A DNA stretch of 64,000 nucleotides from Enoplolaimus lenunculus (Eukaryota; Nematoda; Enoplea; Enoplida; Thoracostomopsidae). Made by a program: the position numbers and the translations under genes. Of the stretch, positions 22,579 to 32,557 are shown one piece after another. How positions within the stretch are numbered: position 1 is the first letter of the stretch; every line of letters starts with the position of its first letter. The stretch lies in NCBI GenBank assembly GCA_030248215.1, contig JASANG010001881.1, positions 496,001-560,000 of the forward strand, written 5' to 3'. The notes below the pieces were generated by a model. The model was not told where the DNA came from. It did not search any database and saw only the letters and a list, made by a program, of their open reading frames with translations.

Positions 22579-25037
22579 TCAGTTCAATTCAACATCGCTA
22601 TTCCTGGTAATGCTTAGACGAAGCTCAGGCGAGGCCAACCCGGTTGAATTTGTCGCTGATCCACTGTTTGAGGTCGGAACTGCAGCGGCCGCCGATGAAC
22701 CCCCAAAGTCAGCGGCATCACCGGTACCGGACTTACGTGTCGGCTCAGATTTAGCGCTCGAGAGTGGTGATTGAGGGATCAGCGCGGACGAAAGACTTCC
22801 AGGCTGGACGTGGCCAAATTTGTCAGCTTGTCCAGTTTCATCAGATTGCGAAGTGGCAGTGTTTTTGTTATTGATTCCAAACATAGTAAACGTCGTTAGC
22901 CGCGCTGGTTTTGCAGTTGTGCCGACAGTCGCTGGCAACTGTTGTGGTGATCGTGGAGCGGCACAAATTTGTGGAGATGGTGATAATTGAATTTCTGGAC
23001 GCTGGCTGATTGCCGATGATGCGGCCACTGATGGTTTCACTGCTGACGTCATTCCCGGCGTCGCTAATGACGTCATTGGTGGTGCCTCTAATGATGTCAT
23101 TGGTTGTTCCGCCAATGACGTCAATTTGGCCGGTTTATTAGCCGATTGGTTGTTGTCGTATCGATCGTTTAAATTCTTTGCTGCTTTTGCCGTTGATCTC
23201 ACAGCGCTCTCAACTGGCAATTGTGAATCTGCGGCTAATCCAGCACTGATGGGTTTATCATGCGTTTCTGAGTGTATTTCTGGCGCTATCCCACCGGACC
23301 CGGAAGTACTTTGATGTTGCCGACTGGATGCTGGTTTCAAAAACCGGAAACCTTCAGAAAAGCGTCGCAATTTTAGCGGCGGGTGTGGTCGTTTTGAGCC
23401 ACTTTCAGCGCGGCTGACGGGAATCGTTTGCGATCCGTTATTGATTGATTTCGACAATGGCTGCTCGTTGGCTAGTTTTGGCGAACACTCATTCGCAGAT
23501 TTCAGCAAACTCTGTTTATTGGCTGATTTTGGCGAGCGTTCATCGGTTAATTTCAAACGCTTCTGATTGGTTGTCTTCAAAAGCTTTCCACAATCTTCAA
23601 CTGGAACGGTACTGTCATGAATTTGCATATCTTTTCGGCTTGAAAATGACAAAGATCGCTGTGGCACAGTTGAAGGCTGACCAGGGCTGGATTGTTGCGA
23701 CACTTGGATACCTGAAGGGTGCGGCTTGGTAGCTTTTGGATGCATTTTCGTCGACAAATCAACTTTTGACCCTGGTGCCCTGTCTGGTGCAGATGGCAAT
23801 TGTCCAAACGACGGTAACCGGTTTGGCTTGAGAGTCATTGACGACGCTCGGGCACTTTGAGACCCCCATTCGGTTCCTGGGTGGAAGTGTCCTTGTTGTG
23901 GGTGATCAGCCGGAGTCACTGGAACCGTAGAAGCCACTGGATCTTGTAGGAGCTCGTCTAGGCGCTTAACATCATCAGCGCCTTGAGAATATTCACCCCT
24001 CTTTCCGTACAGGGGCCGGATCGATTTGTTATCACGATATTTTGACCATAACAGCGTCGAAACTTCACTGCATAATACGGTACTTGCGTGCCAGTTTAGC
24101 ATACGCAAGATAAATACACCGTCCGGCCGTAGAAAGTCGAGTACAAACGCACGAAAGCGTCGTAAATCCCCTCCCAGACGGTCACCAGGGGGTCCAGATT
24201 TTCGAGTATCCGCGTGTGACGTCGGAGGCAGCCGGTGACCAGGTTTTCCCGCGGGGCCTAAACCAGAACCACTGTCTCCGAGGTTGACGTTTGGGTGCAT
24301 TCCTGAAACTCGAGGGGTTTGAGCGCATTGCGCTGCAAGGGTCGGTTGTGATGCCATTGCAAAATGCGGTGTTGAAGGCGGCCGATAGTCTTCTGGGCTT
24401 GCAGGAGGGGCCCGTGGAGTGGAACAAGTCCCAATAGGACTGTCATCGGCATACGTCAATTCGATTTGATGTTTGAGGTAAGTAATTCGCATACTGGGCA
24501 ACGCGAGCGTCGCGATCCAGTAGCAGAAACTTGTCGCGGTTAAAAGTGACAGGACGACAAACCAAAGCCATAGAAAAACGAATATTTTCTCGGTAAACAT
24601 ATTAATGACAAGAACACACTGAACTGAATGTCGATGTATGTTACCAAGAACACGAATTTCAAAATCACACAGGGTAACGCGTGGGAATTTGCCAGAGTTA
24701 CGCCATTCGTGGCCGTGTAATAAGTCCCAGACAATGTTTGCACCAAAAAACGAATAATATGACGTTTCCAAAAATTTATTCAGTAAAATAAACTGTCCAA
24801 TTGCGTTAATGAAATATAATAATTTAATAAAACAGTAAAGGGCCGATACGTATGCACCGTAGTGTTTGCCGACTCGAATTAAGGCCCATAGGTAAAGTGG
24901 ACGATGACGTAATTCACGCTGATGACGTAATGCATCGTCAACATGACGTGATAACACGTGAACGGTTTTTAACCGGTTGTCCGGATCAAGGTTATGTTCG
25001 TCACACGCCATTTGAAGGATCGCTTGGACATTGATAC
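22579..25037 (-). CDS. inx: Innexin exon 3 (TM3, second loop, TM4, long tail)
   Basis: I place the acceptor at CATCAATTTCAG before 25037 because TCA G|GT ATC AAT then restores [15 protein letters not shown], the nematode innexin sequence after TM2. The open frame continues upstream to 25154, where another TAG acceptor would add 39 in-frame codons ([16 protein letters not shown]..) that no innexin is known to have; this is most likely intron. The tail has MTSLxxPPMTSL-type and SANExSPK-type repeats. The stop TGA is at 22581-22579. Confidence 0.9.
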
Positions 25038-28000
25038 CTGAAATTGATGATTGTACGTTCAGACGTAGGCTTACGTTTGGGTTTCGGAAAACGCTTTCTA
25101 AACCTGAACCGCCCGAGCCTTTGCCGTAGGCTTTACTTGAGCCTAAGCCAACGCCTAAAATTTGAACCATCATTTTAGGTTTAAGGCCAGACAACTATCG
25201 TTATAAGGGGCTCACCCAGGCGTTGTCACAACAACGAGAGTCATAACCTAAATATTGCGTTAAGATTTAGTACAAAAATTGCGTTTGACTTCTCGTTCGC
25301 TTCGCTGTTGAACTTTTCACTAACAAATCGCTGGTCCATCGCCTGATATTTGATGATCCACAACAGCCTTCACAGGCAGTAGACTACGAAATTGGCCAAA
25401 AATTTAATCGACCAGATAATCAAAAAATGATACAGATTGGAATCAGAATCATAGTAAATTTTTTTCGGTAGGGATTGTCAGCCGCATTCGGGCCCGTAGC
25501 CAAGGTAAGGCCAGAAGGGGGCGGAGCCCACCTGGAAAAATTTTGGCCCCCCTAGATGATTGTAAACCTTGCTTGTAAATCATGAAAACCTTTAAATGCC
25601 CCTCCTGAAATTTTTTAGATGTTCTAGCAAGGTGAACTGGCTACGGGCCGGACCGAATTTGAATGTTTCTATTGCGAGTAGGCGCAGCAACCTTCAAAAT
25701 CTATTTGGACCCTACGGTCCATCCGGTTGTTAATCCTTTATCACATGAATATTTTATATTTCCCCTGAGACCTACTTTTATGCTCGGATTCGAACTCCAG
25801 TGACTGGAGTGGGAGGCGTATACCATCACCACTCAGCTATAGGAGCTTGACGCTCGAGCCCGAGGGGGCTCTCACGTCTTGTGGTGATTTAGTACAATGT
25901 ATACGTGTTGCAATTGGTAAACACGGTGCGATATATATTATTTGACGTATATACACTGCGCTGAGTTGCCTACAGGCAACTCAATGTGAGAAGGGGTTAA
26001 AGCCATCAAATTACCTTCAGCCTCTTCTCTCGAGAAAGTTTGAAATCAGGTATATACCTCTCATCACTGCCGTGTATACGATCTTATCCCATGTTAAAGG
26101 TTTTACAAATATACGCACAATATACAGCGGCGGTCCTAGGAACATTCTCAAAAGTTGGCCATTTTGCTGAACCAAATTACGCGTTGTTTTTACCTGATTG
26201 GGTACACAACAGCCGCCAGAGTATGGCTGGAGTATAAAAAAATGCCGCTTGGATGACAAATATGAATGGAACCCATTGATAATAGCCAATCTGGCGGATT
26301 TCTCGGTCTTCGATTCGCGACGGGATAAGCTCAGAAAACGGAAGCCAGTACGTGTTTTGGACCCAGCAATAGTTTTCAGTATACTGTTCCATCGCTTTAG
26401 TAAACTGGGCCGGTACCCAGCATTCAATCGGGTGACCAACGTATTGTTTGGCACTTACCTAAAAATATAATCATTCCAAGTATAGAGTGTGCGGCCAATG
26501 TATAAAACAGGGCCGGAACAGTAGTGTAAGCATAATCCTAATCCTAAGCCTAAGCCTAAGCCTAAGTCTAAGCCTCAACCTAAGCCTAATGCGGCGTTCA
26601 CGTTATAACTGGGGCAGCTTGGAACACGTTTTGTCCAAGTTGATTCGACGTCAACATAAAATTTTGTGATCCGAATAGCGGTTATGTAGGCAAAATGTGA
26701 ATGTCATATGACATTGGCTTACAAATCACTGATGTCAAGCGATCATCGTATACAAATAACCATTTGTCATATGATACTGCGGGACATTTATGCGAATATC
26801 ACATGATATTCCAAAATTTTACTAAATATCATATGATATTTATACAGGACAATGGAATTTGTGCACGCTAAATAAAACAGTAAAAAGTCGGATAATGCAG
26901 CGTTAAATGATTTCGCAAGTTGAATTAACTTCCACGTTTCTGTTTCTCGCTATGTTTTTCCCAAAATATATTCCTAAGTACAAATAATTCAAATTTGAAA
27001 TTTTAGTATCATATGACATTCCACAGGACAATCAAGCTAGTTTACCACAACTTTGCAGACATTTTCAAATATATCATATAATACTCGCAGACAATATTTG
27101 GAATATCATATGATATTGCAGTACAAACAGTGGATGTCACATCAGGATAGCAGACAATTCAAATTTTTTGAATCTCACAGCGAATAAACGGTCAGACAAA
27201 ATGTTACCAGCTATAGTCATAGGGACGAAACGTGTTCCAGGCTGCCCCAATTGTAACGTGAACCCCGCATAAGCCTAAGGCCTAAGGCCTAAGCCTAAGC
27301 CTTAGCCTAAACCTCAGCCTAAGCCTAAGGCTAAGCCTACGCTTAAGCCTAAGCCTAAGAAAAAAATTAGTCTAAAGCTTAAACTAACTGCATTACAGCC
27401 GCGCCGGAAAACGATCCGGCCCTGTTCTATACGTGGGCCAAGTGTGCTATGAACAACTAGACTGGAAATTTATGTACAGCCTTCTCGTACTCGGGCTCTA
27501 GCATCAAGCTCCTATGCAGTTGCTGAGTGGTTTTGATAACCGCTTGCCTTCCGACCAGACCGAGGTTGAAATAAGGTTTGAAAATAGATGTCTGATGCAT
27601 TAAATAGAAAATATTAATGCATAAAAATAAGAAGAACTGGTATGAACAATTTCAATATTTAAACTTTAAGGCCCGTACCAAACGCAGCAGCAAACTTAGG
27701 TGCATGGGCGTCTCCAAAGCAGAATCATAGGCCCAGCTTACGAAAATAGTAACTATATATAATACTAATAATAATAATAACAATAATAATAATAAATATA
27801 ATAATAATTATAATAATAATTATAATAATAATTACAATAATAATAATAATAAACCAGTGTGAACGTGTGTTTGTGAACCAGGATGACAATAAAGTTTCGA
27901 ATTCGGTTTGAGATTCGGTAAAAATTGTAGATTCGGACTTGAATTCCGTTTTGACAACGAGTCCAAGTTTGACAACGTTTGCACCAGTTGTGTTTTTGGA

Positions 28001-28573
28001 ATTGAAATTTACAACAGACTGAATCATTTTTCGAAAACTTTTAGCATAAACTTGCGGTTCAAACTAAATGTCCATGTTTTAATCACTTCTGGTACTGAAA
28101 TTTCAAAATTAATATTTTTTCGTTCGTGAAGCCGACTGGTCAATCGGATACAGTGTCATTTTTATACATAATTTATTTAACATCAATGTTAACGTTCAGA
28201 ATCAGATTTGGGAAAATGGCAACGGTTTTTAGATTCGTAATCGCCCCTAATCATGGATTCGGTGCTACCCTGGTGCGAGCCTTGTTCTTGTGAGAGCTTT
28301 AATTCTGATTGGTTTAGAAAACGAAGAGCTCAAATTCTGATTGTTTTAGAAAACGAAAAGCTTCAATTCTGATTGGTTTAGAAAACGACGAGCTTTAATT
28401 CTGATTGGTTTAAAAAACGAAGAACTTTAATTCTGATTGGTTTAAAAAACGACGCTTACCAAAATAGCAAATATTATAATTACACTTGGTGTGTAATAGT
28501 AATTAAGTCGATCAATGAGATCATCGTCGATTCGCGGCTCAAGACTGCGCAGCGCCGCTGTTAAATAATGCAT
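22579..28573 (-). CDS. inx: Innexin gap-junction/hemichannel protein, UNC-7/UNC-9-like, long tail
   Basis: Exons 28573-28460, 26458-26194 and 25037-22579 join in phase to 946 codons including TGA (945 aa). Innexins form gap-junction channels in the plasma membrane. Seen: N-terminal [22 protein letters not shown]1 about 28-48; first extracellular loop with Cys51 and Cys69 ([30 protein letters not shown]); the innexin signature YYQWVPF at 97-103; TM2 about 104-122; TM3 about 189-212; second loop with Cys250 and Cys267 ([22 protein letters not shown]); TM4 about 278-301. These blocks closely resemble nematode UNC-7/UNC-9. The cytoplasmic end is about 644 residues, far beyond the usual 100-200: a disordered insert, then the conserved [12 protein letters not shown] segment, then a low-complexity Ser/Thr/Pro/Lys tail. 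Introns are 2001 and 1156 bases and repeat-filled. Confidence 0.93.
25491..25649. mobile_element. MITE family E, complete, in innexin intron 2
   Basis: Inverted ends GGCCCGTAGCCAAGG and GAACTGGCTACGGGCC. The core GGGGGCGGAGCCCACC and GGAAAAATTTTGGCCCCCC matches other copies in reverse. Confidence 0.75.
25730..26000 (-). mobile_element. TTAA-flanked tRNA-like element, family F, in innexin intron 2
   Basis: Starts TTAATCCTTTATCACATGAA, ends AATGTGAGAAGGGGTTAA. Its tRNA-like strand is the same as the host gene's. Full-length, with palindrome GTTGCCTACAGGCAAC. Confidence 0.8.
26194..26458 (-). CDS. inx: Innexin exon 2 (first extracellular loop and TM2)
   Basis: Acceptor TATTTTTAG before 26458, donor TCAG|GTAAAA after 26194; 265 bases. 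Encodes [19 protein letters not shown] through [18 protein letters not shown] to WRLLCTQS plus one base. Confidence 0.92.
26493..27439. mobile_element. TTAGGC MITE, subfamily C, split by a nested foldback element
   Basis: Left end GGCCAATGTATAAAACAGGG, right end GATCCGGCCCTGTTCTATAC then GTGGGCC. CCTAAG arrays lie on both sides of the inner insertion (26591-27268). Flanks GAGTGTGC / AAGTGTGC: 8-bp target duplication with one difference. Confidence 0.85.
26591..27268. mobile_element. Foldback MITE with CATATG-palindrome repeats, nested in the TTAGGC array
   Basis: About 46-bp inverted ends: left GCGGCGTTCACGTTATAACT, GGGGCAGCTTGG, AACACGTTTTGTCC; right end the reverse complement with a few changes. 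Inside are about eight scattered palindromes of the form TATCATATGATA (CATATG core), at roughly 26705, 26769, 26801, 26828, 27009, 27073 and 27110. Confidence 0.75.
27758..27853. repeat. TAA/AAT microsatellite
   Basis: Near-continuous AAT/TAA trinucleotides in innexin intron 1, broken by single C or T changes. Confidence 0.9.
28290..28452. repeat. 32-bp minisatellite next to the innexin splice donor
   Basis: Five units of GAGCTTTAATTCTGATTGG followed by TTTAGAAAACGAC (32 bases). On the gene's strand each unit contains CCAATCAGAAT, an inverted-CCAAT-type word. The array starts within eight bases of donor GTAAGC. Confidence 0.85.
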
Positions 28574-28686
28574 ATTTATAAATGAAGGTAAATACGTTCC
28601 ACGATGAATGTGCGCTGCTTTTGATAAATGACGAGTTGCCGCCGATGAAGAAGATACCGGAATCCAATTGACTTCGGCATCGTACG
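28460..28686 (-). CDS. inx: Innexin exon 1 (certain from 28573; possible extension to 28686)
   Basis: From ATG at 28573 it encodes 38 residues ([18 protein letters not shown]...FAIL) and ends at donor GTAAGC. The same frame stays open upstream for 38 codons (YDAEVNWIPVSSSSAATRH..) to a good acceptor, TTTTTTCAG, just before 28686. The extra part is either 5' UTR or an N-terminal extension from an upstream exon. The internal ATG matches the usual innexin N-terminus, so I favour it as start. Confidence 0.8.
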
Positions 28687-28712
28687 CTGAAAAAAGTTTA
28701 CACATACACTAC

Positions 28713-28768
28713 GCCAAGCAAAAAATTAGTCTAAAGCTTAAGCTTACTCTTTTCTTAAGGCCAATCAA
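28713..28768. mobile_element. TTAGGC MITE fragment upstream of innexin exon 1
   Basis: GCCAAGCAAAAAATTAGTC, AAGCTTAAGCTTACTC and AAGGCC match only the right arm of subfamily A. Confidence 0.5.
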
Positions 28769-28769
28769 A

Positions 28770-29540
28770 TGCGAAAATTTCGGCACAATTTTGCACTGTT
28801 TCATGTACTGATTCGACAGTTCTACAAGACCTATCAATTGATGATATGTGCCACACATATTTGACAATACAGGCCCAGGAGGTTTTAAAATTTACAGGAA
28901 GTGGATGTAGATTTAGACCGTATCGTAGGTTGTAAAATATTGAAAATATGGGACGGAACAAATCCGGGTAAACAGGACCTCAGTCCCTAGAAAACTCATA
29001 GTGAATAGAGAATTGTATAATTCGCACTAAGGTGGCTATACGCAAACGTAAGTTGAGGGAATCAATGGCATGTAAATAATAAGTACTAGTACACGTAGTT
29101 GCACACATGTGCAGCTGGACTAACGCTTCTCAGACCGTAAGCGAAATTATTGCCTCGGCTCCTCCTGTTTAAGTGAACAGAATAAAGTTTGTAAAATATC
29201 AAACAATAGATATCTCAATGCATACAAACTTAATTTGCACACGTAAACAAAAATCTGTTGGAATGCTGCCCAAAATACGAATGTGGGGCGTGCCAGCTAT
29301 ATATATTTGATGTTTTTGGATAATATTTCGATCCCAACGTGACTTTAAAAACCAATTTTTAAATATATTTAATTTTGGGTATGCAATGTACAGAAGAGGT
29401 CATGAGACGTTCGAATGTGAAAAACCGTTTCAAAATCGAATAATTTATGGGCCAACAACAGCCCGGGGAAGGTGATAACGAAAAACATTCGACTTTCCTT
29501 GCGCTAAAATGATTTTTCCTAAAAATGGTAATTACAAGTT
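28770..29540. other. Non-coding stretch
   Basis: No gene; one worn repeat-K terminal block (AAAATACGAATGTGGGGC) at 29272-29310. Confidence 0.4.
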
Positions 29541-29542
29541 AC

Positions 29543-29738
29543 GGCTTGTGTAAAGATCAGGGGCGGAACGTTTTTCTGTCGGACTGCAATAGAGTAAGCT
29601 TAAGTTTTAAGCGATTTTTTGGCTTAGGCTTAGGCTTAGGAATATGCTCGTTCTTACGCCTAGATTCAGGCTTAGGCTTAGGCTTAGGCTTACGAATATG
29701 CCAATAATACTGTTCCGCCCCTGTTCTTTACATTGACC
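29543..29738. mobile_element. TTAGGC MITE, subfamily A (TTAGGC strand)
   Basis: Left end GTAAAGATCAGGGGCGGAAC, two TTAGGC blocks separated by CTCGTTCTTACGCC, right end TGTTCCGCCCCTGTTCTTTA then CATTGACC. Flanks CAAGTTAC / CAATTTAC: 8-bp duplication with one difference. Confidence 0.9.
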
Positions 29739-30419
29739 CAATTTACAAAGTTAAAACGAGTTTTTCCGCACTGTCATTATCAGTAAAATTCACTTCGAAA
29801 TGCGGACAATGTTTCAAGACAACAGGGCAGCTTGCGACAGTGTAAATTGGATTTTATTGGAGACGAAAAGCAAACTTGGTCTGCCTTGTTTTGTAATATT
29901 ACAGTGACACTGTACGTTTGATGACATCCGGCGACACCGGCCGGCATCCTATACCACAACGCTCGAGTACTACCGTATGGTATATTAGATCAATTTGTAA
30001 GCTAAATTTTTTGATTGTCCTCTGTTATAGCGATTTTTTAGTGTTTTCTGTTTAATTTTCGTTGGTACTGATGTTTGTGCTGTCTTGAATAGCAATTGGC
30101 GTTTGCAATGATGTTAATGCTTATACCCCAACTGGGACAAATGGCTGTTTAAACTATTTGAAATAGTTTCCTTTACTTCGTTCTTCTTCACGCTCAGATG
30201 ACGACGAAGTATAATGTATTGCACCTTTGAATGCAGGACCCTCGTGACGTTGGTGCCACACACTGTGTTTGAGTATACGCATTAAACAAACACATATAAC
30301 AACATTTCTCGTCCGGCTGTAATGATTTTACTAAATTTTCTTTATTTGGTTTATAAAAATAATAAACTATTTTGACTTTTGCTCCGTTTTAAAAGTTCTA
30401 AAAATTATAAAAACGACTT
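29739..30419. other. Non-coding stretch
   Basis: AT-rich DNA with no recognisable gene or element end. Confidence 0.4.
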
Positions 30420-30596
30420 GGCCCATTTAAAGAACAAGAGCGGAACTGTATGAATATAAGCATATTCCTAAGCTGAAACCTAAGCCTATGCGTAAGAATG
30501 CGCCAAGCAATAAAGTTAGTCTAATTGTCTAAAGATTAAGCTTATCCTATTGCAGTCCCACAGAAAAACGTTCCGCCGCCGATCTTTACATGGGCC
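30420..30596. mobile_element. TTAGGC MITE, subfamily A, array shrunken
   Basis: Left end GGCCCATTTAAAGAACAAGA, right end GTTCCGCCGCCGATCTTTAC then ATGGGCC. Only a few CCTAAG words remain. Confidence 0.75.
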
Positions 30597-31157
30597 CTAA
30601 AAAGTAAACATTTTAAAAATATGTTTTTCATGTTTGTTTTTTGAAAAATAACTCAACATCCGTCAGCTGTGAAGTATAAAACCGGAAGTTGAAATAAATT
30701 TATTTCGTAAACTTTCAACTTTTATAACACGTAAATACCCAGTTGTGCCTTGTGATGGATCTGGTACTTTGGGGCTATTTATAGCAATTGCTTTCGTTTT
30801 CTGTTCCGGAATCAGTAAATTTTTATGTCAAACCAGAAAAATCTCATCTCTTATATATAAGGAAACTAAACGTGCCCTTAAAATCTGCGCTGTCCGACTT
30901 CTGGTCCTCGAATAGTTTCTCATAATATAGACTGGATTGAAACATGTGACGTAAAAACAATATTTGGCACTTTGTTTAATTATGTGCCCACCAGCTGGCG
31001 TTTGGCCAAAACGGTCGGATTTTGAAAATTTTCTCACACTTCTATTAACATTTACATAAAATCTCCCATGATCATTTTACGGTAATTTGTATTTTTGAAA
31101 AATTCGATTTATTGAAACATTTCTTCTTTGGAATTGAAAATTTTTTCTAAAAAGTTT

Positions 31158-31424
31158 TTAATAGTCTCTTTCTCACATAAATATTTTCAATTTCAAATGA
31201 GACGTAATTTCAAGGTTGGTTTCGAACCCCTGTCTCACGGGCGGGAGGCGTTTACGATGACCACTGAGCTATAGGTGCTTGATGCTCGAGCCCGAGAGGG
31301 CTCTCACGTCTTGTTGGGATATTGCACTCCGCATATATGGTATAATTGTTAAACACTGCTCACAGTGTATATTTTGCTCTTATATTTAGTTGCTCATAGT
31401 ATACTCTATGAGCGAGAGGGTTAA
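31158..31424 (-). mobile_element. TTAA-flanked tRNA-like element, family F, second subtype
   Basis: Ends CTCTTTCTCACATAAAT and GAGCGAGAGGGTTAA. Minus strand: TATAGCTCAGTGGTCATCG and GGGGTTCGAAACC, closer to a canonical A/B-box pair than other copies. The terminal palindrome differs (GAGTATACTATGAGC type) from the GTTGCC palindrome of the first subtype. Confidence 0.75.
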
Positions 31425-31458
31425 ATTAATAGTAAGTAAGGTAAATTTATAACACAGT

Positions 31459-31566
31459 TATTATCCCTTTCTCACATGAATATTTTCAATTTCATATGAG
31501 ATGCACTTTCAAGGTATTAAGACTCGATCCCCAGTCTCTCGTGTGGGAGGCATTTTAAAGGGTTAA
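31459..31566 (-). mobile_element. Family F, internally deleted copy
   Basis: Starts TTATCCCTTTCTCACATGAA and jumps from the B-box region (GACTCGATCCCCAG) to AAAGGGTTAA. It lies only 35 bases from the previous copy in the same orientation. Confidence 0.6.
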
Positions 31567-31714
31567 GGAACAAACTGAAGCGTAAAAAGCAAAACTTCTA
31601 GGTGACCAGTTTTGTGGCATCATTTGTTTTCTGTTATCAAGGAAGATAATTTACCTACAGCTAGTATTTCTTAACATTAGGAATTAAAATGTACTAATTT
31701 TACAAAATACTGTA

Positions 31715-31890
31715 TTAACCAGAATAAGAGAGGGTCCTCATTTTGAATCCCAATCAGTGGGGGTTTGCATCCGTAATAAGAGTCCGTAAGCGGATAGAGT
31801 CTTTAAACCCTAAATTAGAGTCCTTAAATGTCAGTAAACACTAATTGCAGCGCATAAGTGATTCCAGGAGGACCAAATAAAGTTGATTTT
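31715..31890. repeat. Repeat P, inverse orientation
   Basis: AAGAGAGGGTCCTCATTTTG, GTCCGTAAGCGGATAG and GTCCTTAAATGTC are the reverse of the P block inserted in the family-D element at 13.1-13.3 kb. Confidence 0.55.
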
Positions 31891-31955
31891 GAAACTTGAT
31901 GCATACTCAGTTTTGAAGGTGCATCCCTACGTATAAACATGCATAGCCAAACAAA

Positions 31956-32008
31956 AAAATAAAAAAAAAAAAGGAGAAAAAAAACAAAAAAAAAAAAAAA
32001 AAACCAAA

Positions 32009-32065
<57 letters not shown>
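31956..32065. repeat. Poly(A) tract of about 110 bases
   Basis: Interrupted A-runs, then a pure run of about 60 A. It may be an expanded retroposition tail, but no retroelement body is recognisable beside it. Length may be unreliable in any assembly. Confidence 0.85.
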
Positions 32066-32067
<2 letters not shown>

Positions 32068-32308
32068 CGGATGCTTTTATTGCTTTTATTGCGATCCGTT
32101 TTTTAATTTTACACAAAATGTTAACAAGGACGTTGCCAAAGAAGGATCGTTGTTTGGACATCTTGAGCTTTACACCGGATTGACCAACAAATGTTTTGTG
32201 ACAGCATCCAAAGGATGAAATAGTGAAACTGTGTCTATGGTTTATATTTTCAAATGCATATAACATTTATCACCAGTTAGTAATAGGTTTTCAAACTAAC
32301 CAACTGCT

Positions 32309-32557
32309 CTACAAATTCCAATGAGATAATTAATCAACTCAGAGAGTGAATTAGTTATTTCTGGTTATTTCTGAGTTAATGACAGTAAATGTTAACTCAC
32401 CGTGAGCCGATATAATTCTGGGTTAGTTGACTAATTAACTCAGAATCGGTCCGGACAGTTCAGATCTCTGAGTTCTGGAAGACCAAACTCAAAGCTCAGA
32501 CAATTGAGTGGATTCAACTCATTCTGAGTTAAAATCAACTCACTGGAATTTACAGTG
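32309..32557. mobile_element. MITE family G, complete
   Basis: Inverted ends ACAAATTCCAATGAG and CTCACTGGAATTTACAGTG, with internal GAGTTAAT / ATTAACTC foldbacks. Confidence 0.8.

Larger units (their letters stand above)
25038..26193 (-). other. Innexin intron 2
   Basis: 1156-base GTAAAA...CAG intron. It contains a family-F element, a family-E MITE and, near the acceptor, several TTAGGC-like words (TTTAGGC, GCTTAGGC, AAGCCTA). Confidence 0.8.
26459..28459 (-). other. Innexin intron 1
   Basis: 2001-base intron, donor GTAAGC, acceptor TTTTTAG. Filled with a nested TTAGGC MITE (26493-27439), a TAA/AAT microsatellite and a 32-bp minisatellite that starts eight bases from the donor. Confidence 0.85.

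Noticed and set aside
24026-24238. Plus-strand and other-frame open readings inside innexin exon 3
   Set aside because: They are shadows of the GC-rich innexin tail.
25055-25154. Taking the whole open frame up to 25194 as innexin coding sequence
   Set aside because: Using the acceptor at 25037 restores the family sequence [13 protein letters not shown]; the extra codons look intronic, kept only as a possible isoform.
31907-32266. A 119-codon minus-strand frame with poly-Phe
   Set aside because: It is the translation of the poly(A) tract.
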